A DNA stretch of 64,000 bases, from assembly GCF_008974185.1 (NCBI RefSeq), contig NZ_BKZP01000005.1:1-64000 (forward strand). Reading direction: 5' to 3'. This DNA comes from Weizmannia acidilactici (GTDB lineage Bacteria; Bacillota; Bacilli; Bacillales; Bacillaceae_C). The notes under the pieces were generated by a model. The model saw only the letters and a list, made by a program, of their open reading frames with translations, made no database searches and was not told the DNA's origin. The translations under genes were made by a program, and so were the position numbers. Within the stretch, counting starts at the first letter, position 1; each line of letters starts with the position of its first letter. This document shows, one piece after another, positions 10,033 through 20,217 of the stretch.

Positions 10033-10527
10033 CTAGCGCCTGCCTCTTTTTTTCACAAACAAAAGGTAAATGCCGATCACAACAAGCACGGCGGGCCAAA
10101 AATTAACAAGCGAGGAAACATTGTTTTCCACTAGCCCGAACCAGCCCATCACTTTATTGGAAAACAACAGCACGATGGAAAGGGTAAGAAACAGCAGCCC
10201 GTAAAAAATGCCGTCGCCGGTTTTTTGGGAGCGCAGCAAAAAGCCGAGGGCGATTACCAAAATAAAGACGCCGATATTGTCCGGCCAGATGGAGATTTTT
10301 CCGGCCAGATGGAATTGGAGGCCGAACCCGACCAAAATGACGCCCGGCAAAATCGATTCGCCGTCACGGCCCCAGTACCCTTCGCCCAAAAAGGCAAGCC
10401 CGACAATGATCAGCAAAGTCGGCCATGTAAAAAAATCTTTCAATCCGCTAATATCAAAGCGTTGCAAATAAAAATACAAACCAAATCCGATCAAAATAAT
10501 GGCGGGAAAAATTTTACGGCTCTTCAA
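10033..10527 (-). CDS. LiaI/LiaF-type (DUF5668) membrane protein
   Basis: A 164-residue protein with about six to seven hydrophobic segments arranged as repeated pairs of the type GFGLYF...WPTLLIIVGLAFL. This is the pattern of the DUF5668 transmembrane region found at the N-terminus of LiaF and in LiaI. It ends in a basic KKRGRR tail expected on the cytoplasmic side. The best start is TTG at 10527 after AAGAAGTGTGG. It is transcribed away from hemA and convergent with ysxC. It lacks the extracytoplasmic DUF2154 domain of LiaF, so a direct role in cell-envelope sensing cannot be claimed. Confidence 0.65.
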   Translation of the reverse strand: MKSRKIFPAIILIGFGLYFYLQRFDISGLKDFFTWPTLLIIVGLAFLGEGYWGRDGESILPGVILVGFGLQFHLAGKISIWPDNIGVFILVIALGFLLRSQKTGDGIFYGLLFLTLSIVLLFSNKVMGWFGLVENNVSSLVNFWPAVLVVIGIYLLFVKKRGRR

Positions 10528-10664
10528 TGGACCACACTTCTTTCCTTAAATCTAGTTGCTTGATATCAAGGCTTATTTCTGATAATTTTACAAGTGGGCA
10601 GACGTTTTTCCTATGTAAAAAGGGAAAAAATCGTGTTTATCTTTTCTAATGATACCATAGACCG

Positions 10665-10693
10665 AACGTGAATCCTATGCATTTCGCTAGAAT
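10665..10693 (+). promoter_or_regulatory. Weak promoter candidate for the hem operon
   Basis: TAGAAT at 10688-10693 is a good -10 but the -35 region (AACGTG) is poor, which would suit an activated or weak promoter. No PerR box was recognised in the 190-nt divergent gap. Confidence 0.3.
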
Positions 10694-10719
10694 GAAATTG
10701 GGGGTGCCTAAGGGTAGAA

Positions 10720-12051
10720 ATGAGAATACTTACAGTCGGCTTAAATTATAAATCAGCGCCTGTAGAAATCCGCGAACGCCTCTCTTTCTATGAAGCGGAT
10801 CTGGCGGAGGCCATGCTCGCGCTGCAGAAGAAGAAAAGCATCTTGGAAAATGTCATCGTTTCAACCTGCAACCGTACGGAAATATACGCAGTAGCAGACC
10901 AGGCGCATACCGGCCGTTATTATATAAAAGATTTTCTTTCACAATGGTTCCAAATAGAAAAAGAAGAATTTGCACCTTATTTGTTTGTTTACGAAGACAA
11001 TGAAGCCATCGAACATTTGTGCAAAGTGATCTGCGGGCTTGATTCGATGGTGCTCGGCGAAACGCAGATCCTCGGGCAGGTAAGGGACAGCTTTCTACTT
11101 GCTCAGCAGTCGAAAACAACGGGGACGATCTTTAACCGTTTATTTAAAGATGCGGTAACACTTGCAAAAAAAGCGCACACCGAAACCGAAATTGCTTCCA
11201 ATGCCGTTTCGGTGAGCTATGCGGCTGTGGAGCTCGCAAAAAAAATTTTTGGCAGCATGTCCGATAAGCAGGTTTTGATCATCGGCGCAGGAAAAATGGG
11301 TGAACTTGCCGCTGAAAACATCCTTGGGAGCGGCGCAACCAATATTACGGTTATCAACCGCACGTACGAAAAAGCGGAAAAACTTGCCCAACGTTTCCAC
11401 GGCAAAGCGTTTGGATTGTCCGCCCTCGATACGGAGCTTGTCTCTGCTGATATAGTCATTACGTCCACTTCGGCAAAAGATTATGTTCTTACCGCAGAAA
11501 TGCTGAGAAGTGCGGAAATGAAACGGAACGGCCGCCCGCTCCTTTTGGTTGATATTGCCGTGCCGCGCGATATTGACCCGCAGGCAGGCCGGCTTGAATC
11601 GGTCTTTCTGTACGACATCGACGATTTGGAAGGCATTGTCGAGGAGAACTTAAAAGAACGGGAAAAAGCCGCCCGGCAGATTATGGGCATGATCTCAGAT
11701 ACTGTTGTAGCCTTTAATGAATGGGTGAATATGCTGGGTGTCGTGCCAATTATAACAGCGCTCCGCGAAAAAGCGCTCACCATCCAGGCGGAAACGATGA
11801 AAAGCATTGAACGGAAACTGCCGGATTTATCGGAGCGCGAACGGAAGTTGATCAGCAAACATACGAAGAGCATCATTAACCAAATGCTGAAAGACCCGAT
11901 CCTGCAGGCGAAAGAAATGGCGGGTGGGCCTGATGCGGCACGGAACCTCGAACTGTTCAAAAAAATCTTTAACCTGGAAGAAAAGGAAACAGCGGATGCT
12001 TCGCCCGAAAAACCAATGCAGCAAGCTTTCCGCCCTTCCTTTTCTAATTAA
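10720..12051 (+). CDS. hemA: Glutamyl-tRNA reductase
   Basis: A 443-residue enzyme that reduces glutamyl-tRNA to glutamate-1-semialdehyde with NADPH, the first committed step of haem synthesis. It has the catalytic Cys50 in STCNRTE, the [14 protein letters not shown] segment, a Rossmann motif [15 protein letters not shown] near 190 and a C-terminal dimerisation helix region. It is the first gene of the hemAXCDBL operon, with the next start 15 nt after its stop. In B. subtilis HemA levels are controlled post-translationally with help of HemX, the next gene. Confidence 0.97.
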   Translation: MRILTVGLNYKSAPVEIRERLSFYEADLAEAMLALQKKKSILENVIVSTCNRTEIYAVADQAHTGRYYIKDFLSQWFQIEKEEFAPYLFVYEDNEAIEHLCKVICGLDSMVLGETQILGQVRDSFLLAQQSKTTGTIFNRLFKDAVTLAKKAHTETEIASNAVSVSYAAVELAKKIFGSMSDKQVLIIGAGKMGELAAENILGSGATNITVINRTYEKAEKLAQRFHGKAFGLSALDTELVSADIVITSTSAKDYVLTAEMLRSAEMKRNGRPLLLVDIAVPRDIDPQAGRLESVFLYDIDDLEGIVEENLKEREKAARQIMGMISDTVVAFNEWVNMLGVVPIITALREKALTIQAETMKSIERKLPDLSERERKLISKHTKSIINQMLKDPILQAKEMAGGPDAARNLELFKKIFNLEEKETADASPEKPMQQAFRPSFSN

Positions 12052-12066
12052 CCGGAGCAGCCTGCA

Positions 12067-12894
12067 ATGTATGCCGTTTGGATGGCAAGGCTGCATGAAG
12101 GTATGATTCTGCTCTATGCAGCCAGCATTTTATTATATTTTTTGGATTTTCTCCATCAAAACCGGAAGGCCAATCACATCGCCTTCCGCTTCCTTTCGAT
12201 TGTCTGGGCACTGCAAACCGTCTTTTTATGGTTGTACGTGGCCCACACCGGCCGGTTTCCGGTGTTGACATTGTCGGAAGGGCTTTATTTTTATGCATGG
12301 GTGCTGTTATCACTGTCACTGGCCTTGAACCGCCTGCTTCGCATCGATTTTACAGTATTTTTTACGAACGTGATCGGATTTTTTGTCATGACGGTCCATG
12401 CCTTTGCTCCTGAACAGGTGGCGTCGGGCACGGGGGAGAGGATGGTGTCGGAGCTTTTGTTGATGCATATTACGATGGCCATTATCTCCTATGTGCTTTT
12501 TTCCTTATCTTTTGTTTTTTCCGTGTTGTATTTATTACAATATAAGTGGCTGAAAGAAAAAAAGTGGGGGCACCGTTTATGGCGGCTGCAGGATCTTCCG
12601 AAACTGGAGAAACTGGCGAAAATGATGAATGCAATCGCGGTGCCGATGCTTTTGCTCGGGCTAATATTAGGGCTGCAATGGGCTTATTTAAAACTCCCGG
12701 GCATCCATTGGTTTGATCCGAAAATTGTCGGTTCATTTGCCGTACTGATCGTTTACAGTATTCTTTTGTACGCCGGGGAAAGCCGCCGCATTTTCGGGAA
12801 AAAGCTCGCTTACTGGAATACTGCGGCTTTTTTGGTCGTATTGATTAACTTTTTCCTCATCACGGGATTATCGGATTTTCATTTGTATTTTTAG
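12067..12894 (+). CDS. hemX: HemX, CcsA-like membrane protein
   Basis: A 275-residue integral membrane protein with about eight hydrophobic segments and a basic loop near 165-180, resembling the cytochrome c assembly (CcsA/ResC) fold. In B. subtilis HemX is an effector that lowers the level of HemA; that role is taken from the family, not visible here. Its position between hemA and hemC is diagnostic. ATG 12067 follows a modest GGAG; internal ATGs at 12082 and 12100 are possible alternatives. Hydrophobic segments begin within the first 20 residues. Confidence 0.9.
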   Translation: MYAVWMARLHEGMILLYAASILLYFLDFLHQNRKANHIAFRFLSIVWALQTVFLWLYVAHTGRFPVLTLSEGLYFYAWVLLSLSLALNRLLRIDFTVFFTNVIGFFVMTVHAFAPEQVASGTGERMVSELLLMHITMAIISYVLFSLSFVFSVLYLLQYKWLKEKKWGHRLWRLQDLPKLEKLAKMMNAIAVPMLLLGLILGLQWAYLKLPGIHWFDPKIVGSFAVLIVYSILLYAGESRRIFGKKLAYWNTAAFLVVLINFFLITGLSDFHLYF

Positions 12895-12907
12895 GAGGCA
12901 TCGCTGG

Positions 12908-13840
12908 ATGAGAACAATTGTGGTAGGGTCACGCCGGAGTAAGCTTGCCCTGACGCAGACAAAATGGGTGGTGGCGCAGCTTGAGCGGCTCGGGCTCCCT
13001 TTCCGCTTCGAAATCAGAGAAATCGTGACAAAAGGCGATAAAGTGCTTGATGTCACGCTATCGAAAGTCGGTGGAAAGGGCCTTTTTGTCAAAGAAATTG
13101 AAGAAGCCATGCTGAAAAAAGAAATTGATATGGCTGTACATAGCATGAAAGATGTGCCGGCTGTGCTGCCGGACGGGCTTGTGGTCGGCTGTATACCGGA
13201 GCGCGAAGATTACCGGGACGCTTTTGTTTCAAAAAATGGTGTAAAATTTGCTGATCTGCCCAAAGGTGCGAAAGTGGGGACAAGCAGCCTGCGCCGCGGC
13301 GCCCAGCTGCTTGCTGCAAGAAACGACATTGAAATCAAATGGATCCGCGGCAACATCGACACAAGGCTTGAAAAATTAAAAAACGGAGATTATGATGCGA
13401 TTATTCTTGCCGCAGCAGGCTTAAAACGGATGGGCTGGAGCAGTGATGTTGTCACTGAATTCCTTGAGCCGGAAACTTGCCTGCCTGCAATCGGGCAGGG
13501 GGCTTTGGCGGTGGAGTGCCGCGCCGATGACAAAGAGCTGCTTGATGCGCTGGCAAAATTGAACAGCGAAGAGACGGAAGAAACGGTTCGGGCCGAGCGT
13601 GTATTCCTTGATAAGATGGAAGGCGGATGCCAAGTGCCGATTGCGGGGCTGGCCAAGAAAACGGAAGGCGGCATTTCCCTTACTGCACTTGTTGCGTCCC
13701 CTGACGGAAAAACAGTTTACAAAGAGACTGTCACGGCCGGCGACCCGGTTACAGCCGGGGAGCAGGCGGCGGAAATTTTAAGCAGGCGGGGTGCAAAGGC
13801 ATTAATTGAGCGTGTGAAAACGGAGCTTGAAGAATCATGA
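12908..13840 (+). CDS. hemC: Porphobilinogen deaminase (hydroxymethylbilane synthase)
   Basis: A 310-residue enzyme that joins four porphobilinogen units into hydroxymethylbilane. Visible motifs are the N-terminal [22 protein letters not shown] near 80 and GGCQVPI with Cys241, which carries the dipyrromethane cofactor. The ribosome binding site AGGAGG precedes ATG 12908. The stop overlaps the start of hemD (ATGA), implying coupled translation of consecutive pathway steps. Confidence 0.98.
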   Translation: MRTIVVGSRRSKLALTQTKWVVAQLERLGLPFRFEIREIVTKGDKVLDVTLSKVGGKGLFVKEIEEAMLKKEIDMAVHSMKDVPAVLPDGLVVGCIPEREDYRDAFVSKNGVKFADLPKGAKVGTSSLRRGAQLLAARNDIEIKWIRGNIDTRLEKLKNGDYDAIILAAAGLKRMGWSSDVVTEFLEPETCLPAIGQGALAVECRADDKELLDALAKLNSEETEETVRAERVFLDKMEGGCQVPIAGLAKKTEGGISLTALVASPDGKTVYKETVTAGDPVTAGEQAAEILSRRGAKALIERVKTELEES

Positions 13841-14619
13841 ACACGAACGGCCCTTTGAGCGGAAAAAGGATTCTCATTACAAGGGGCGGAAAAGAAGGCG
13901 AAAGGCTGGCTGCACAAATTGAAGCGCTCGGGGGAAAAGCCTTTGTCGTCCCGATGATCGCTTTCCGCGCTTACGAAGACCCGAATGCGCACGAATATTT
14001 AAAGAAGCTGCCGGAATACGACTGGGCGGTGTTTACGAGCAAAAACGGCGTCCAATACTTTTTGGAGCAATGCAGCAAATCCGGCATTTCATGTGACCGC
14101 CTGTACATAAACTGGGCGGCTGTCGGGAAAAAGACAGCCGCTTATATGGACAAATGCGGATTGAAAGCATCTTTTACACCTTCAAAGTATACTGCGAAAG
14201 ACTTTGCTGCCGCGTTTTTAAGCAGCGGGCATTCCTTAAAGCGCGTGCTGCTCCCAAAAGGAAATTTGGCAAGTTCCGAAATTGCAGATTCGCTCAAGAA
14301 AAGCGGTATAATAGTAGATGAATGGATCGTTTACGAGACTTATCTGCCGCCGGAAAGCAGGGAGAAGCTTCTTGAGGTGCTGAAGTGGGAAAATATTGAT
14401 TTTGCGCTTTTTGCAAGCCCGTCCGCTTTCCGCCATTTTAAAGCGGTGATTGATGCTTCAGGCATTGACCACGCTGCCCAAAGGATCAAAATGGCTGCGA
14501 TCGGGCCCGTGACGAAAAGCGCGGTCGAAGAAGCTGGTTTTACGGTGCAGGTCAGCCCGGATGAATATACGATGCCGGCGATGCTTTCTGCATTATGCCA
14601 ATATGTTACGAGAGTTTAG
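13837..14619 (+). CDS. hemD: Uroporphyrinogen-III synthase
   Basis: A 260-residue enzyme that cyclises hydroxymethylbilane with inversion of ring D. As usual for this poorly conserved family, recognition rests on the fold pattern (opening [20 protein letters not shown] near 65, IAAIGPVT-like segment near 225) and on location between hemC and hemB. The start overlaps hemC by four bases. The length is typical. Confidence 0.95.
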   Translation: MNTNGPLSGKRILITRGGKEGERLAAQIEALGGKAFVVPMIAFRAYEDPNAHEYLKKLPEYDWAVFTSKNGVQYFLEQCSKSGISCDRLYINWAAVGKKTAAYMDKCGLKASFTPSKYTAKDFAAAFLSSGHSLKRVLLPKGNLASSEIADSLKKSGIIVDEWIVYETYLPPESREKLLEVLKWENIDFALFASPSAFRHFKAVIDASGIDHAAQRIKMAAIGPVTKSAVEEAGFTVQVSPDEYTMPAMLSALCQYVTRV

Positions 14620-14630
14620 GAGGAAAAAAC

Positions 14631-15608
14631 ATGTCAGATTTACAATTTGCACGCCACCGGAGGCTTCGCCAAAGTGCAAATATGCGGGCAATGGTGCGCG
14701 AAACAAATATTACGGTAAATGATTTGATTTATCCGATTTTTGCGGTGGAAGGCGAAAATATTAAAAATGAAATTTCATCGATGCCGGGCGCGTACCATTG
14801 GTCATTGGACCGCCTGCACGAAGTCATGGATGAAGTCGTGTCCCTCGGCATTAAGTCCGTTATTTTGTTCGGTGTTCCGGCTCATAAAGATGCTACCGGT
14901 TCGGAAGCTTACCATGACCACGGGATCGTCCAGGAAGCCATCCGTTTGATTAAGAAAAATTATCCGGATATCATTGTCATCGCAGATACATGTCTGTGCG
15001 AATACACTGACCACGGCCACTGCGGGGTCGTCGAAGGCGGAAAAATTTTAAACGATCCGAGCCTTGACCTCTTGGCAAAAACGGCGGTCAGCCAGGCAAA
15101 AGCCGGAGCCGATATCATCGCGCCGTCCAATATGATGGACGGGTTTGTCGCCGCGATCCGAAAAGGCCTGGATGAAGCAGGATATGAAGATGTGCCGATC
15201 ATGAGCTATGCAGTCAAATATGCTTCCGCCTTTTACGGGCCGTTCCGTGAAGCTGCAGACAGCGCGCCTGCATTCGGGGACCGGAAAACGTACCAGATGG
15301 ACCCGGCCAACCGCCTCGAAGCATTGCGCGAAGCCCAGTCCGATGTGGAAGAAGGCGCAGATTTCCTGATCGTGAAGCCGACCCTCTCCTATCTGGACAT
15401 TGTCCGCGATGTCCGCAATGAATTCCGCCTGCCGGTCGTCGGGTATAATGTCAGCGGGGAATATTCCATGGTGAAAGGCGCCGCGCTGAACGGATGGATT
15501 GACGAAAAAGCGGTCGTCCTGGAAATGATCACAAGCATGAAACGTGCCGGCTGCGATCTCATTATTACTTATTTTGCATTGGACATTGCCCGCTGGCTGG
15601 CGGAATAA
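14631..15608 (+). CDS. hemB: Delta-aminolevulinic acid dehydratase (porphobilinogen synthase)
   Basis: A 325-residue enzyme that condenses two 5-aminolevulinate molecules into porphobilinogen. It contains the zinc-binding Cys cluster [14 protein letters not shown] near 122-135 and the two lysines of the active site in YAVKYAS and [12 protein letters not shown] 14631 after AGGAGG is chosen over the open frame back to 14595. Pathway order in the operon does not follow reaction order, which is normal for Bacillus. Confidence 0.98.
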   Translation: MSDLQFARHRRLRQSANMRAMVRETNITVNDLIYPIFAVEGENIKNEISSMPGAYHWSLDRLHEVMDEVVSLGIKSVILFGVPAHKDATGSEAYHDHGIVQEAIRLIKKNYPDIIVIADTCLCEYTDHGHCGVVEGGKILNDPSLDLLAKTAVSQAKAGADIIAPSNMMDGFVAAIRKGLDEAGYEDVPIMSYAVKYASAFYGPFREAADSAPAFGDRKTYQMDPANRLEALREAQSDVEEGADFLIVKPTLSYLDIVRDVRNEFRLPVVGYNVSGEYSMVKGAALNGWIDEKAVVLEMITSMKRAGCDLIITYFALDIARWLAE

Positions 15609-15631
15609 GCCGAATGATTGGAGGTTAAAGC

Positions 15632-16921
15632 ATGCGCTCTTATGAAAAATCAATCGAAGCATATAAAGAAGCGGTCACAATGATGCCGGGCGGGGTCAAT
15701 AGCCCTGTGCGCGCATTTAAAGCGGTTGGCATGAACCCGATTTTTATGGACTATGGCAAAGGCTCGAAAATTTACGATATTGACGGAAACGAATATATCG
15801 ATTACGTTTTGTCGTGGGGGCCGCTCATCCTTGGCCATGCAAATGACCGGGTTGTGGATGCATTGAAAAAAACGGCTGAAAAAGGGACGAGTTTCGGTAC
15901 GCCAACCCTGATGGAAAATAAGCTGGCAGCGCTTGTGAAGGAACGCGTGCCGTCTATTGAAATCGTCCGCATGGTGTCATCCGGTACGGAAGCGACGATG
16001 AGTGCGCTGCGTCTGGCAAGGGGATATACGGGGCGCAATAAAATTTTAAAATTCGAGGGCAGTTACCACGGCCACGGCGACTCGCTTTTGATCAAAGCGG
16101 GATCGGGTGTTGCGACATTGGGTCTGCCGGACAGCCCGGGCGTCCCGCTCGGCATCGCGCAAAATACGATTGCGGTCGCCTATAACGACCTGGAAGCTGT
16201 TCGGGCGGCATTCGAACAATACGGCGAAGACATCGCATGCGTCATTGTCGAGCCGGTTGCCGGCAATATGGGCGTTGTTCCGCCGAAAAAGGGCTTTTTG
16301 AAAGGTCTGCGTGAAGTAACAAAGGAATACGGCGCCCTTTTGATTTTTGATGAAGTGATGACCGGCTTCCGTGTGGATTACAACTGCGCGCAAGGGTATT
16401 TTGATGTCACGCCAGATTTGACATGCCTTGGAAAAGTCATCGGCGGCGGTCTCCCGGTCGGTGCGTTCGGCGGCAGGGCGGACATTATGGAAAAAATCGC
16501 CCCGACAGGTCCTGTTTACCAGGCTGGAACGCTTTCCGGGAACCCGCTTGCGATGACGGCGGGCTATGAAACATTGCGGCAATTGACGCCTGAAACCTAT
16601 AAGGAATTCATCCGCAAGGCGGACCGGCTTGAAGCGGGTTTCCATGAGGCTGCATTGAAATATGAAATTCCGCATACATTCAATCGTGCAGGTTCCATGA
16701 TCGGCGTCTTTTTTACAAATGAAGAAGTGTATAACTTTGAAACGGCAAGAACATCCGATCTTGATTTGTTTGCGAAATATTACCGCGGCATGGCAGAAAA
16801 CGGCGTCTTTTTGCCGCCTTCCCAGTTTGAAGGGATCTTCCTTTCCGCGGCGCATTCGGATGAAGACATCGACCGCACTATTGAAGCGGTGGAAAAAACA
16901 TTTAAGGCGATCCGCGGGTAG
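15632..16921 (+). CDS. hemL: Glutamate-1-semialdehyde 2,1-aminomutase
   Basis: A 429-residue PLP enzyme that converts glutamate-1-semialdehyde to 5-aminolevulinate. The PLP lysine is Lys268 in CLGKVIGGG, and [10 protein letters not shown] precedes it. It starts after GGAGG and is the last gene of the hem operon, closed by a strong terminator. A GsaB paralogue exists in B. subtilis, but the operon position identifies this one as HemL. Confidence 0.97.
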   Translation: MRSYEKSIEAYKEAVTMMPGGVNSPVRAFKAVGMNPIFMDYGKGSKIYDIDGNEYIDYVLSWGPLILGHANDRVVDALKKTAEKGTSFGTPTLMENKLAALVKERVPSIEIVRMVSSGTEATMSALRLARGYTGRNKILKFEGSYHGHGDSLLIKAGSGVATLGLPDSPGVPLGIAQNTIAVAYNDLEAVRAAFEQYGEDIACVIVEPVAGNMGVVPPKKGFLKGLREVTKEYGALLIFDEVMTGFRVDYNCAQGYFDVTPDLTCLGKVIGGGLPVGAFGGRADIMEKIAPTGPVYQAGTLSGNPLAMTAGYETLRQLTPETYKEFIRKADRLEAGFHEAALKYEIPHTFNRAGSMIGVFFTNEEVYNFETARTSDLDLFAKYYRGMAENGVFLPPSQFEGIFLSAAHSDEDIDRTIEAVEKTFKAIRG

Positions 16922-16935
16922 ATCTCCGTTTCCAG

Positions 16936-16975
16936 AAACCGGCAAATCCAAAGTATTGGATTTGCCGGTTTTTTT
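16936..16975 (+). terminator. Terminator of the hem operon
   Basis: A perfect 16-bp stem (16936-16951 with 16956-16971), a 4-nt AGTA loop and a run of T residues. Confidence 0.92.
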
Positions 16976-16979
16976 ACAA

Positions 16980-17008
16980 TCATAATTTTCCTTTTTCTTT
17001 CATACAGT
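16980..17008 (+). promoter_or_regulatory. Sigma-E promoter of spoVID
   Basis: CATACAGT at 17001-17008 matches the sigma-E -10 (CATACAnT) and TCATAATT at 16980-16987 resembles its -35, with a 13-nt spacer. spoVID is a known mother-cell sigma-E gene in B. subtilis. Confidence 0.6.
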
Positions 17009-17061
17009 GTAAATGACATATTGCAAGACGGTTATGGAGGAATCGAAGGGAGGAGCCCAAT

Positions 17062-18411
17062 TTGCCGCAAAATCAATCTTCGATACGATTTTCTTTAGAA
17101 GAATTGATTTGGTTTAAAAAAGGACAGGAAGTTGAAGAACTTTTATCGATATCATTGGATCCCCATATTACCATCCAGGAACGCGACCAGTTCGTCGTCA
17201 TCAAAGGCAATCTGCATTTGTCGGGGGAGTATATCGGCAGCGGGAAAGAAGAGGGGGAAGATGTCCTATTCCGAAAATATGTGCAGACGGTGCAATACCG
17301 GGAAGAGGACGGGGTATTCGAATTTTACCAGTCGTTTCCGGTGGACATCACGGTCCCGATTGCAAGAATCGCCAGTTTAGATGTGCTTGATGTGAATATT
17401 GAGGGATTTGATTACCAATTTCACGGGACGGATTGTTTGAAAATTAATGCAGATTTGGCAATTGAAGGCATCCTTGAACGAGAAGAGGAAGATGAAGAGG
17501 AAACCGCTTCTTATCCTGCCCGTACTGAAGAGGGATTTGCTGATGGATTTGCAGAAAAAGAGGAGGATGTCTTCGCGCAGCCGGAATGGCAGTATTGGCA
17601 GGAAGAAGAGGAAAAGGAGAAAGAAAGTGAAATAACTTTTAAGCGTGAACCGGAAAACTTGCAGGAAGAAGAAAGCGCAGAAAGTTATGAAGTAGTCCCC
17701 GTAGAAGAGGCATCGGAAAGGGAGGAAGCAGAGGAAGACGGCGCCGCCGAATCGGATCTTTATGAACCTTTTATGATAGAGGCGCATATGGATTCGGAAG
17801 AAGAAACCGCCCCCGTTGTCCAGCAAGAGCCCGTTTTAAAGGAACTGAATTTGCTTGATCCGGTAGAGCTGCCGGAGAAAGAAGAAGTGGCAACGGGCCG
17901 GGAAGAACAGGAACTTGTACTAAGCCAGGCGGAATCGGCAGGGGAAGAACCGGCCCGGGAAGAATTATCTTCGTCTTCAGCTGAAACGGCAGAGGAAGAA
18001 CTGATCCGGGGAGAATCATCTTCGTCTTCAACAGAATCGGAATCAGAAGAGGCAGCGCACTCAATGGAACCGGCAGCGGAAGAATCGTCTTCATCCGCCA
18101 TTGAGCATGCGGAAGCAGAGGAAGAAGAATCGGAAGAAAAGGAGGAAGTGGCCAAAAAGAAAAAGAAGAAGAAATCAAAATACGAATCGATTTCACTCAC
18201 CGACTTTTTCGCGCGCAAAGCGGAGGAAAAGCCGGCCAAGTTAAAAGTATGCATTGTGCAGAACGGAGAAACGCTGGATCAGCTTGCTCAAAAATATAAT
18301 ATCAATGTACAGCAAATTTTGCGGATGAACCATTTGGATATTAACCAGGATGTGTATGAAGGGCAGGTGTTATACGTTCCCGCCAATGCCCGTCCCGAAA
18401 AGAAAAACTAA
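17062..18411 (+). CDS. spoVID: Stage VI sporulation protein D, coat morphogen SpoVID
   Basis: A 449-residue protein that guides encasement of the forespore by coat proteins. The conserved N-terminal domain (about 1-140, starting RFSLEELIWFKKGQ) is followed by a long, very acidic low-complexity region (140-375) with several ESSSS clusters, a run of lysines near 370 and a C-terminal LysM domain (about 395-445, with NGETLDQLAQKYN). The start is TTG 17062 after GGGAGGA. It is followed by ysxE, as in B. subtilis. The acidic middle is longer and more Ser-clustered than I expect for the family; its partner SafA (54609) carries similar clusters. Confidence 0.93.
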   Translation: MPQNQSSIRFSLEELIWFKKGQEVEELLSISLDPHITIQERDQFVVIKGNLHLSGEYIGSGKEEGEDVLFRKYVQTVQYREEDGVFEFYQSFPVDITVPIARIASLDVLDVNIEGFDYQFHGTDCLKINADLAIEGILEREEEDEEETASYPARTEEGFADGFAEKEEDVFAQPEWQYWQEEEEKEKESEITFKREPENLQEEESAESYEVVPVEEASEREEAEEDGAAESDLYEPFMIEAHMDSEEETAPVVQQEPVLKELNLLDPVELPEKEEVATGREEQELVLSQAESAGEEPAREELSSSSAETAEEELIRGESSSSSTESESEEAAHSMEPAAEESSSSAIEHAEAEEEESEEKEEVAKKKKKKKSKYESISLTDFFARKAEEKPAKLKVCIVQNGETLDQLAQKYNINVQQILRMNHLDINQDVYEGQVLYVPANARPEKKN

Positions 18412-18476
18412 AGCGGACTCCGGGGTTCTTCCAATTGCGGGGCAGAACGCTTCCGCTGTTTAAGAAGGTGAGATTG

Positions 18477-19481
18477 TTGGCTGACCTTTCGCAGCAGGAT
18501 ATGAAAAATATCATGCAGCTGTATGGGCTGAAGGCGAATTTCATGGAGCGGTACGGAAAAGCTTATAAAATTTATGCCGACCAGGGCGTTTTTGCCTTGA
18601 AAAAGATTCCTCCTCAAACCGGGATGGCGTTCATCCGCCATATCCAGTTCCTGTACCAGCGGGGGTACAACCGGATTATCCCGGTTTATCCGGCTTTGGA
18701 CGGCCGCTATGGCGTGCTGTACAACGGAACGCTCTTTTATTTGATGCCGTGGCTCCCCAATGAAGAAAAGGAAGAACGCGGCGAAAAGCATAAAAAAATG
18801 TTCCGGGAATTGGCGCGCCTGCACGGCTTATCCGTTAAGGAAGTGGAAATTTCAAAAGACACGCGCCGAAAACATTATGAGGAAACGCTTGCTCGCTGGG
18901 AACAGCAGCAGGATTTTTTGGAGGAATTTCTGGAACGGTGTGAGGAACAAACCTATATGTCCCCGTTTGCATTGCTGTACTGCACGTTCTATAAAGAAAT
19001 CAGCCAGGCGCTCAAATTTTCGGTACGGCAGCTGGAAGAATGGTATGACCAAACGAAAGAAGCGGCAAAGGCAAGGACGGTTACTGTACACGGGAAAATA
19101 TCAACGGAGCATTTCCTTTACGACGAACGCGGTTTGGGCTATTTCGCCAACTTTGAACAGGCCGAAACGGCGGCGCCTTTTTATGATTTGCTCCCTTTTT
19201 TGTCGCGGACGCTCCATGCTTATCCGAAACGTTTTGACGAATGCGTCGAATGGGTAAAGACGTATTTCAGCTATTTTCCGCTGCGCGAAGACGAGAAATG
19301 TTTATTTTTCAGCTACCTTGCCCATCCCGCGCCGATCATCCAAATTGTCGAATCTTATTTTGCGGACGGGGCAAACCGCCATGAAGCAAAAACTGTCGCG
19401 AAACTGCAGGAAAAGTACTGGCTTTTGAAAAATACGGAATATGTCGTCATGCAGCTATCACAGGGGGCTGCCCCCGCTTAA
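18477..19481 (+). CDS. ysxE: YsxE, CotS/APH-fold spore coat-associated protein
   Basis: A 334-residue protein of the aminoglycoside-phosphotransferase-like fold seen in CotS, YtaA and YsxE. The usual catalytic motif HGDxxxxN is degraded to HGKISTEH (about residues 203-210) and the metal-binding DFD/DFE becomes NFE, so it is probably a pseudokinase. Two in-frame TTG codons (18474, 18477) follow AGAAGGTG; 18477 has the better spacing. It lies 65 nt after spoVID and presumably shares its sigma-E promoter. It ends near a GC-rich hairpin. Confidence 0.85.
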   Translation: MADLSQQDMKNIMQLYGLKANFMERYGKAYKIYADQGVFALKKIPPQTGMAFIRHIQFLYQRGYNRIIPVYPALDGRYGVLYNGTLFYLMPWLPNEEKEERGEKHKKMFRELARLHGLSVKEVEISKDTRRKHYEETLARWEQQQDFLEEFLERCEEQTYMSPFALLYCTFYKEISQALKFSVRQLEEWYDQTKEAAKARTVTVHGKISTEHFLYDERGLGYFANFEQAETAAPFYDLLPFLSRTLHAYPKRFDECVEWVKTYFSYFPLREDEKCLFFSYLAHPAPIIQIVESYFADGANRHEAKTVAKLQEKYWLLKNTEYVVMQLSQGAAPA

Positions 19482-19508
19482 AACTGTATCCAAAAGCGGG
19501 GCCGGCCA

Positions 19509-19700
19509 TTAAAACCATTCATACTGAAAACCGAGATAAATGAGAATAAAAATGGCGAGGAGAAGGACATCAAACGTGGTCGGGAAAATGATTGTGCGGA
19601 TGGCCTGGAAGACGGCAAACGGAAGAATCAGCTGTTTGCAGGCGTTTATGGCATTCCGTCCCCACGAGCGGAAAGTATATTTATTAAAATTCTTTTTCAT
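19509..19700 (-). CDS. Small membrane protein, 63 residues
   Basis: A basic N-terminus (MKKNFNKYTFRSWGRNA) is followed by two hydrophobic stretches and the ending GFQYEWF. The ATG at 19700 is preceded on the minus strand by AGGTGGTGAG at good spacing, which makes a real gene likely although it is short. It lies convergent to ysxE and divergent from valS. I recognise a conserved small Bacillaceae protein type but cannot name a family or function. Confidence 0.7.
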   Translation of the reverse strand: MKKNFNKYTFRSWGRNAINACKQLILPFAVFQAIRTIIFPTTFDVLLLAIFILIYLGFQYEWF

Positions 19701-19813
19701 CGGCTCACCACCTATCCTTCGATTATGGATAATGTATGAAAAACCGGCCGGATAGGTGAATACATATGAATCCTTGCCAACATGAATATTTTCCCTGAAA
19801 TTGGGCAATTATA

Positions 19814-19842
19814 TTGACGATTTCCAAAAAAATCGATACTAT
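19814..19842 (+). promoter_or_regulatory. Sigma-A promoter of the valS T-box leader
   Basis: TTGACG at 19814-19819 and TACTAT at 19837-19842, 17 nt apart, placed just before the T-box Stem I. Confidence 0.7.
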
Positions 19843-19874
19843 TAAATAAAGCCAATTTCTAAAACGGAAATACA

Positions 19875-20112
19875 AGGAATGGGAAGAGTATAACCGCGTT
19901 TCCATTTAGAGAGGGAAATCATTTGCTGAAAGATTTCCTATGTGCAAACCGGTTAGAAGGTCGCCCAAGAGTAGCTTTTGTGAACTTTGAGTAGCAAAAG
20001 CCGGCGAAGTGCCGTTATCGACCCCGAGTGCCGGGCGAATTTTTTTGCCCGTGAAAAAAGGTGGTACCGCGAAACTAGCTCCCTTCGTCCTTTTACGGCG
20101 AAGGGAGTTTTT
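19875..20112 (+). promoter_or_regulatory. T-box riboswitch of valS (GUC specifier)
   Basis: A classic tRNA-sensing leader. Stem I begins near GGGAAGAGTATAACC, followed by the distal GCTGAAAGATTTCC element. The probable valine specifier codon GUC is at 19960-19962, and the T-box core AAGGTGGTACCGCG is at about 20058-20071. The terminator stem CTCCCTTCG/CGAAGGGAG (20079-20107) carries a T run. Uncharged tRNA-Val would stabilise the antiterminator and allow valS transcription. Confidence 0.92.
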
Positions 20113-20217
20113 GCTTTTCAGGGGGCTTATGCGGCCGCCGCAAAATGTCCGGGCTGCATGATGGGCGTGTGGGATGAATAAAGTCTTCCCTAACCAGACA
20201 AGAAAGGAATGATTTGA

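Noticed and set aside
17760-18254. Ser/Asp-rich minus-strand frame opposite spoVID
   Set aside because: Mirror image of the Glu/Ser codon-biased region of spoVID; the composition follows from the sense codons.
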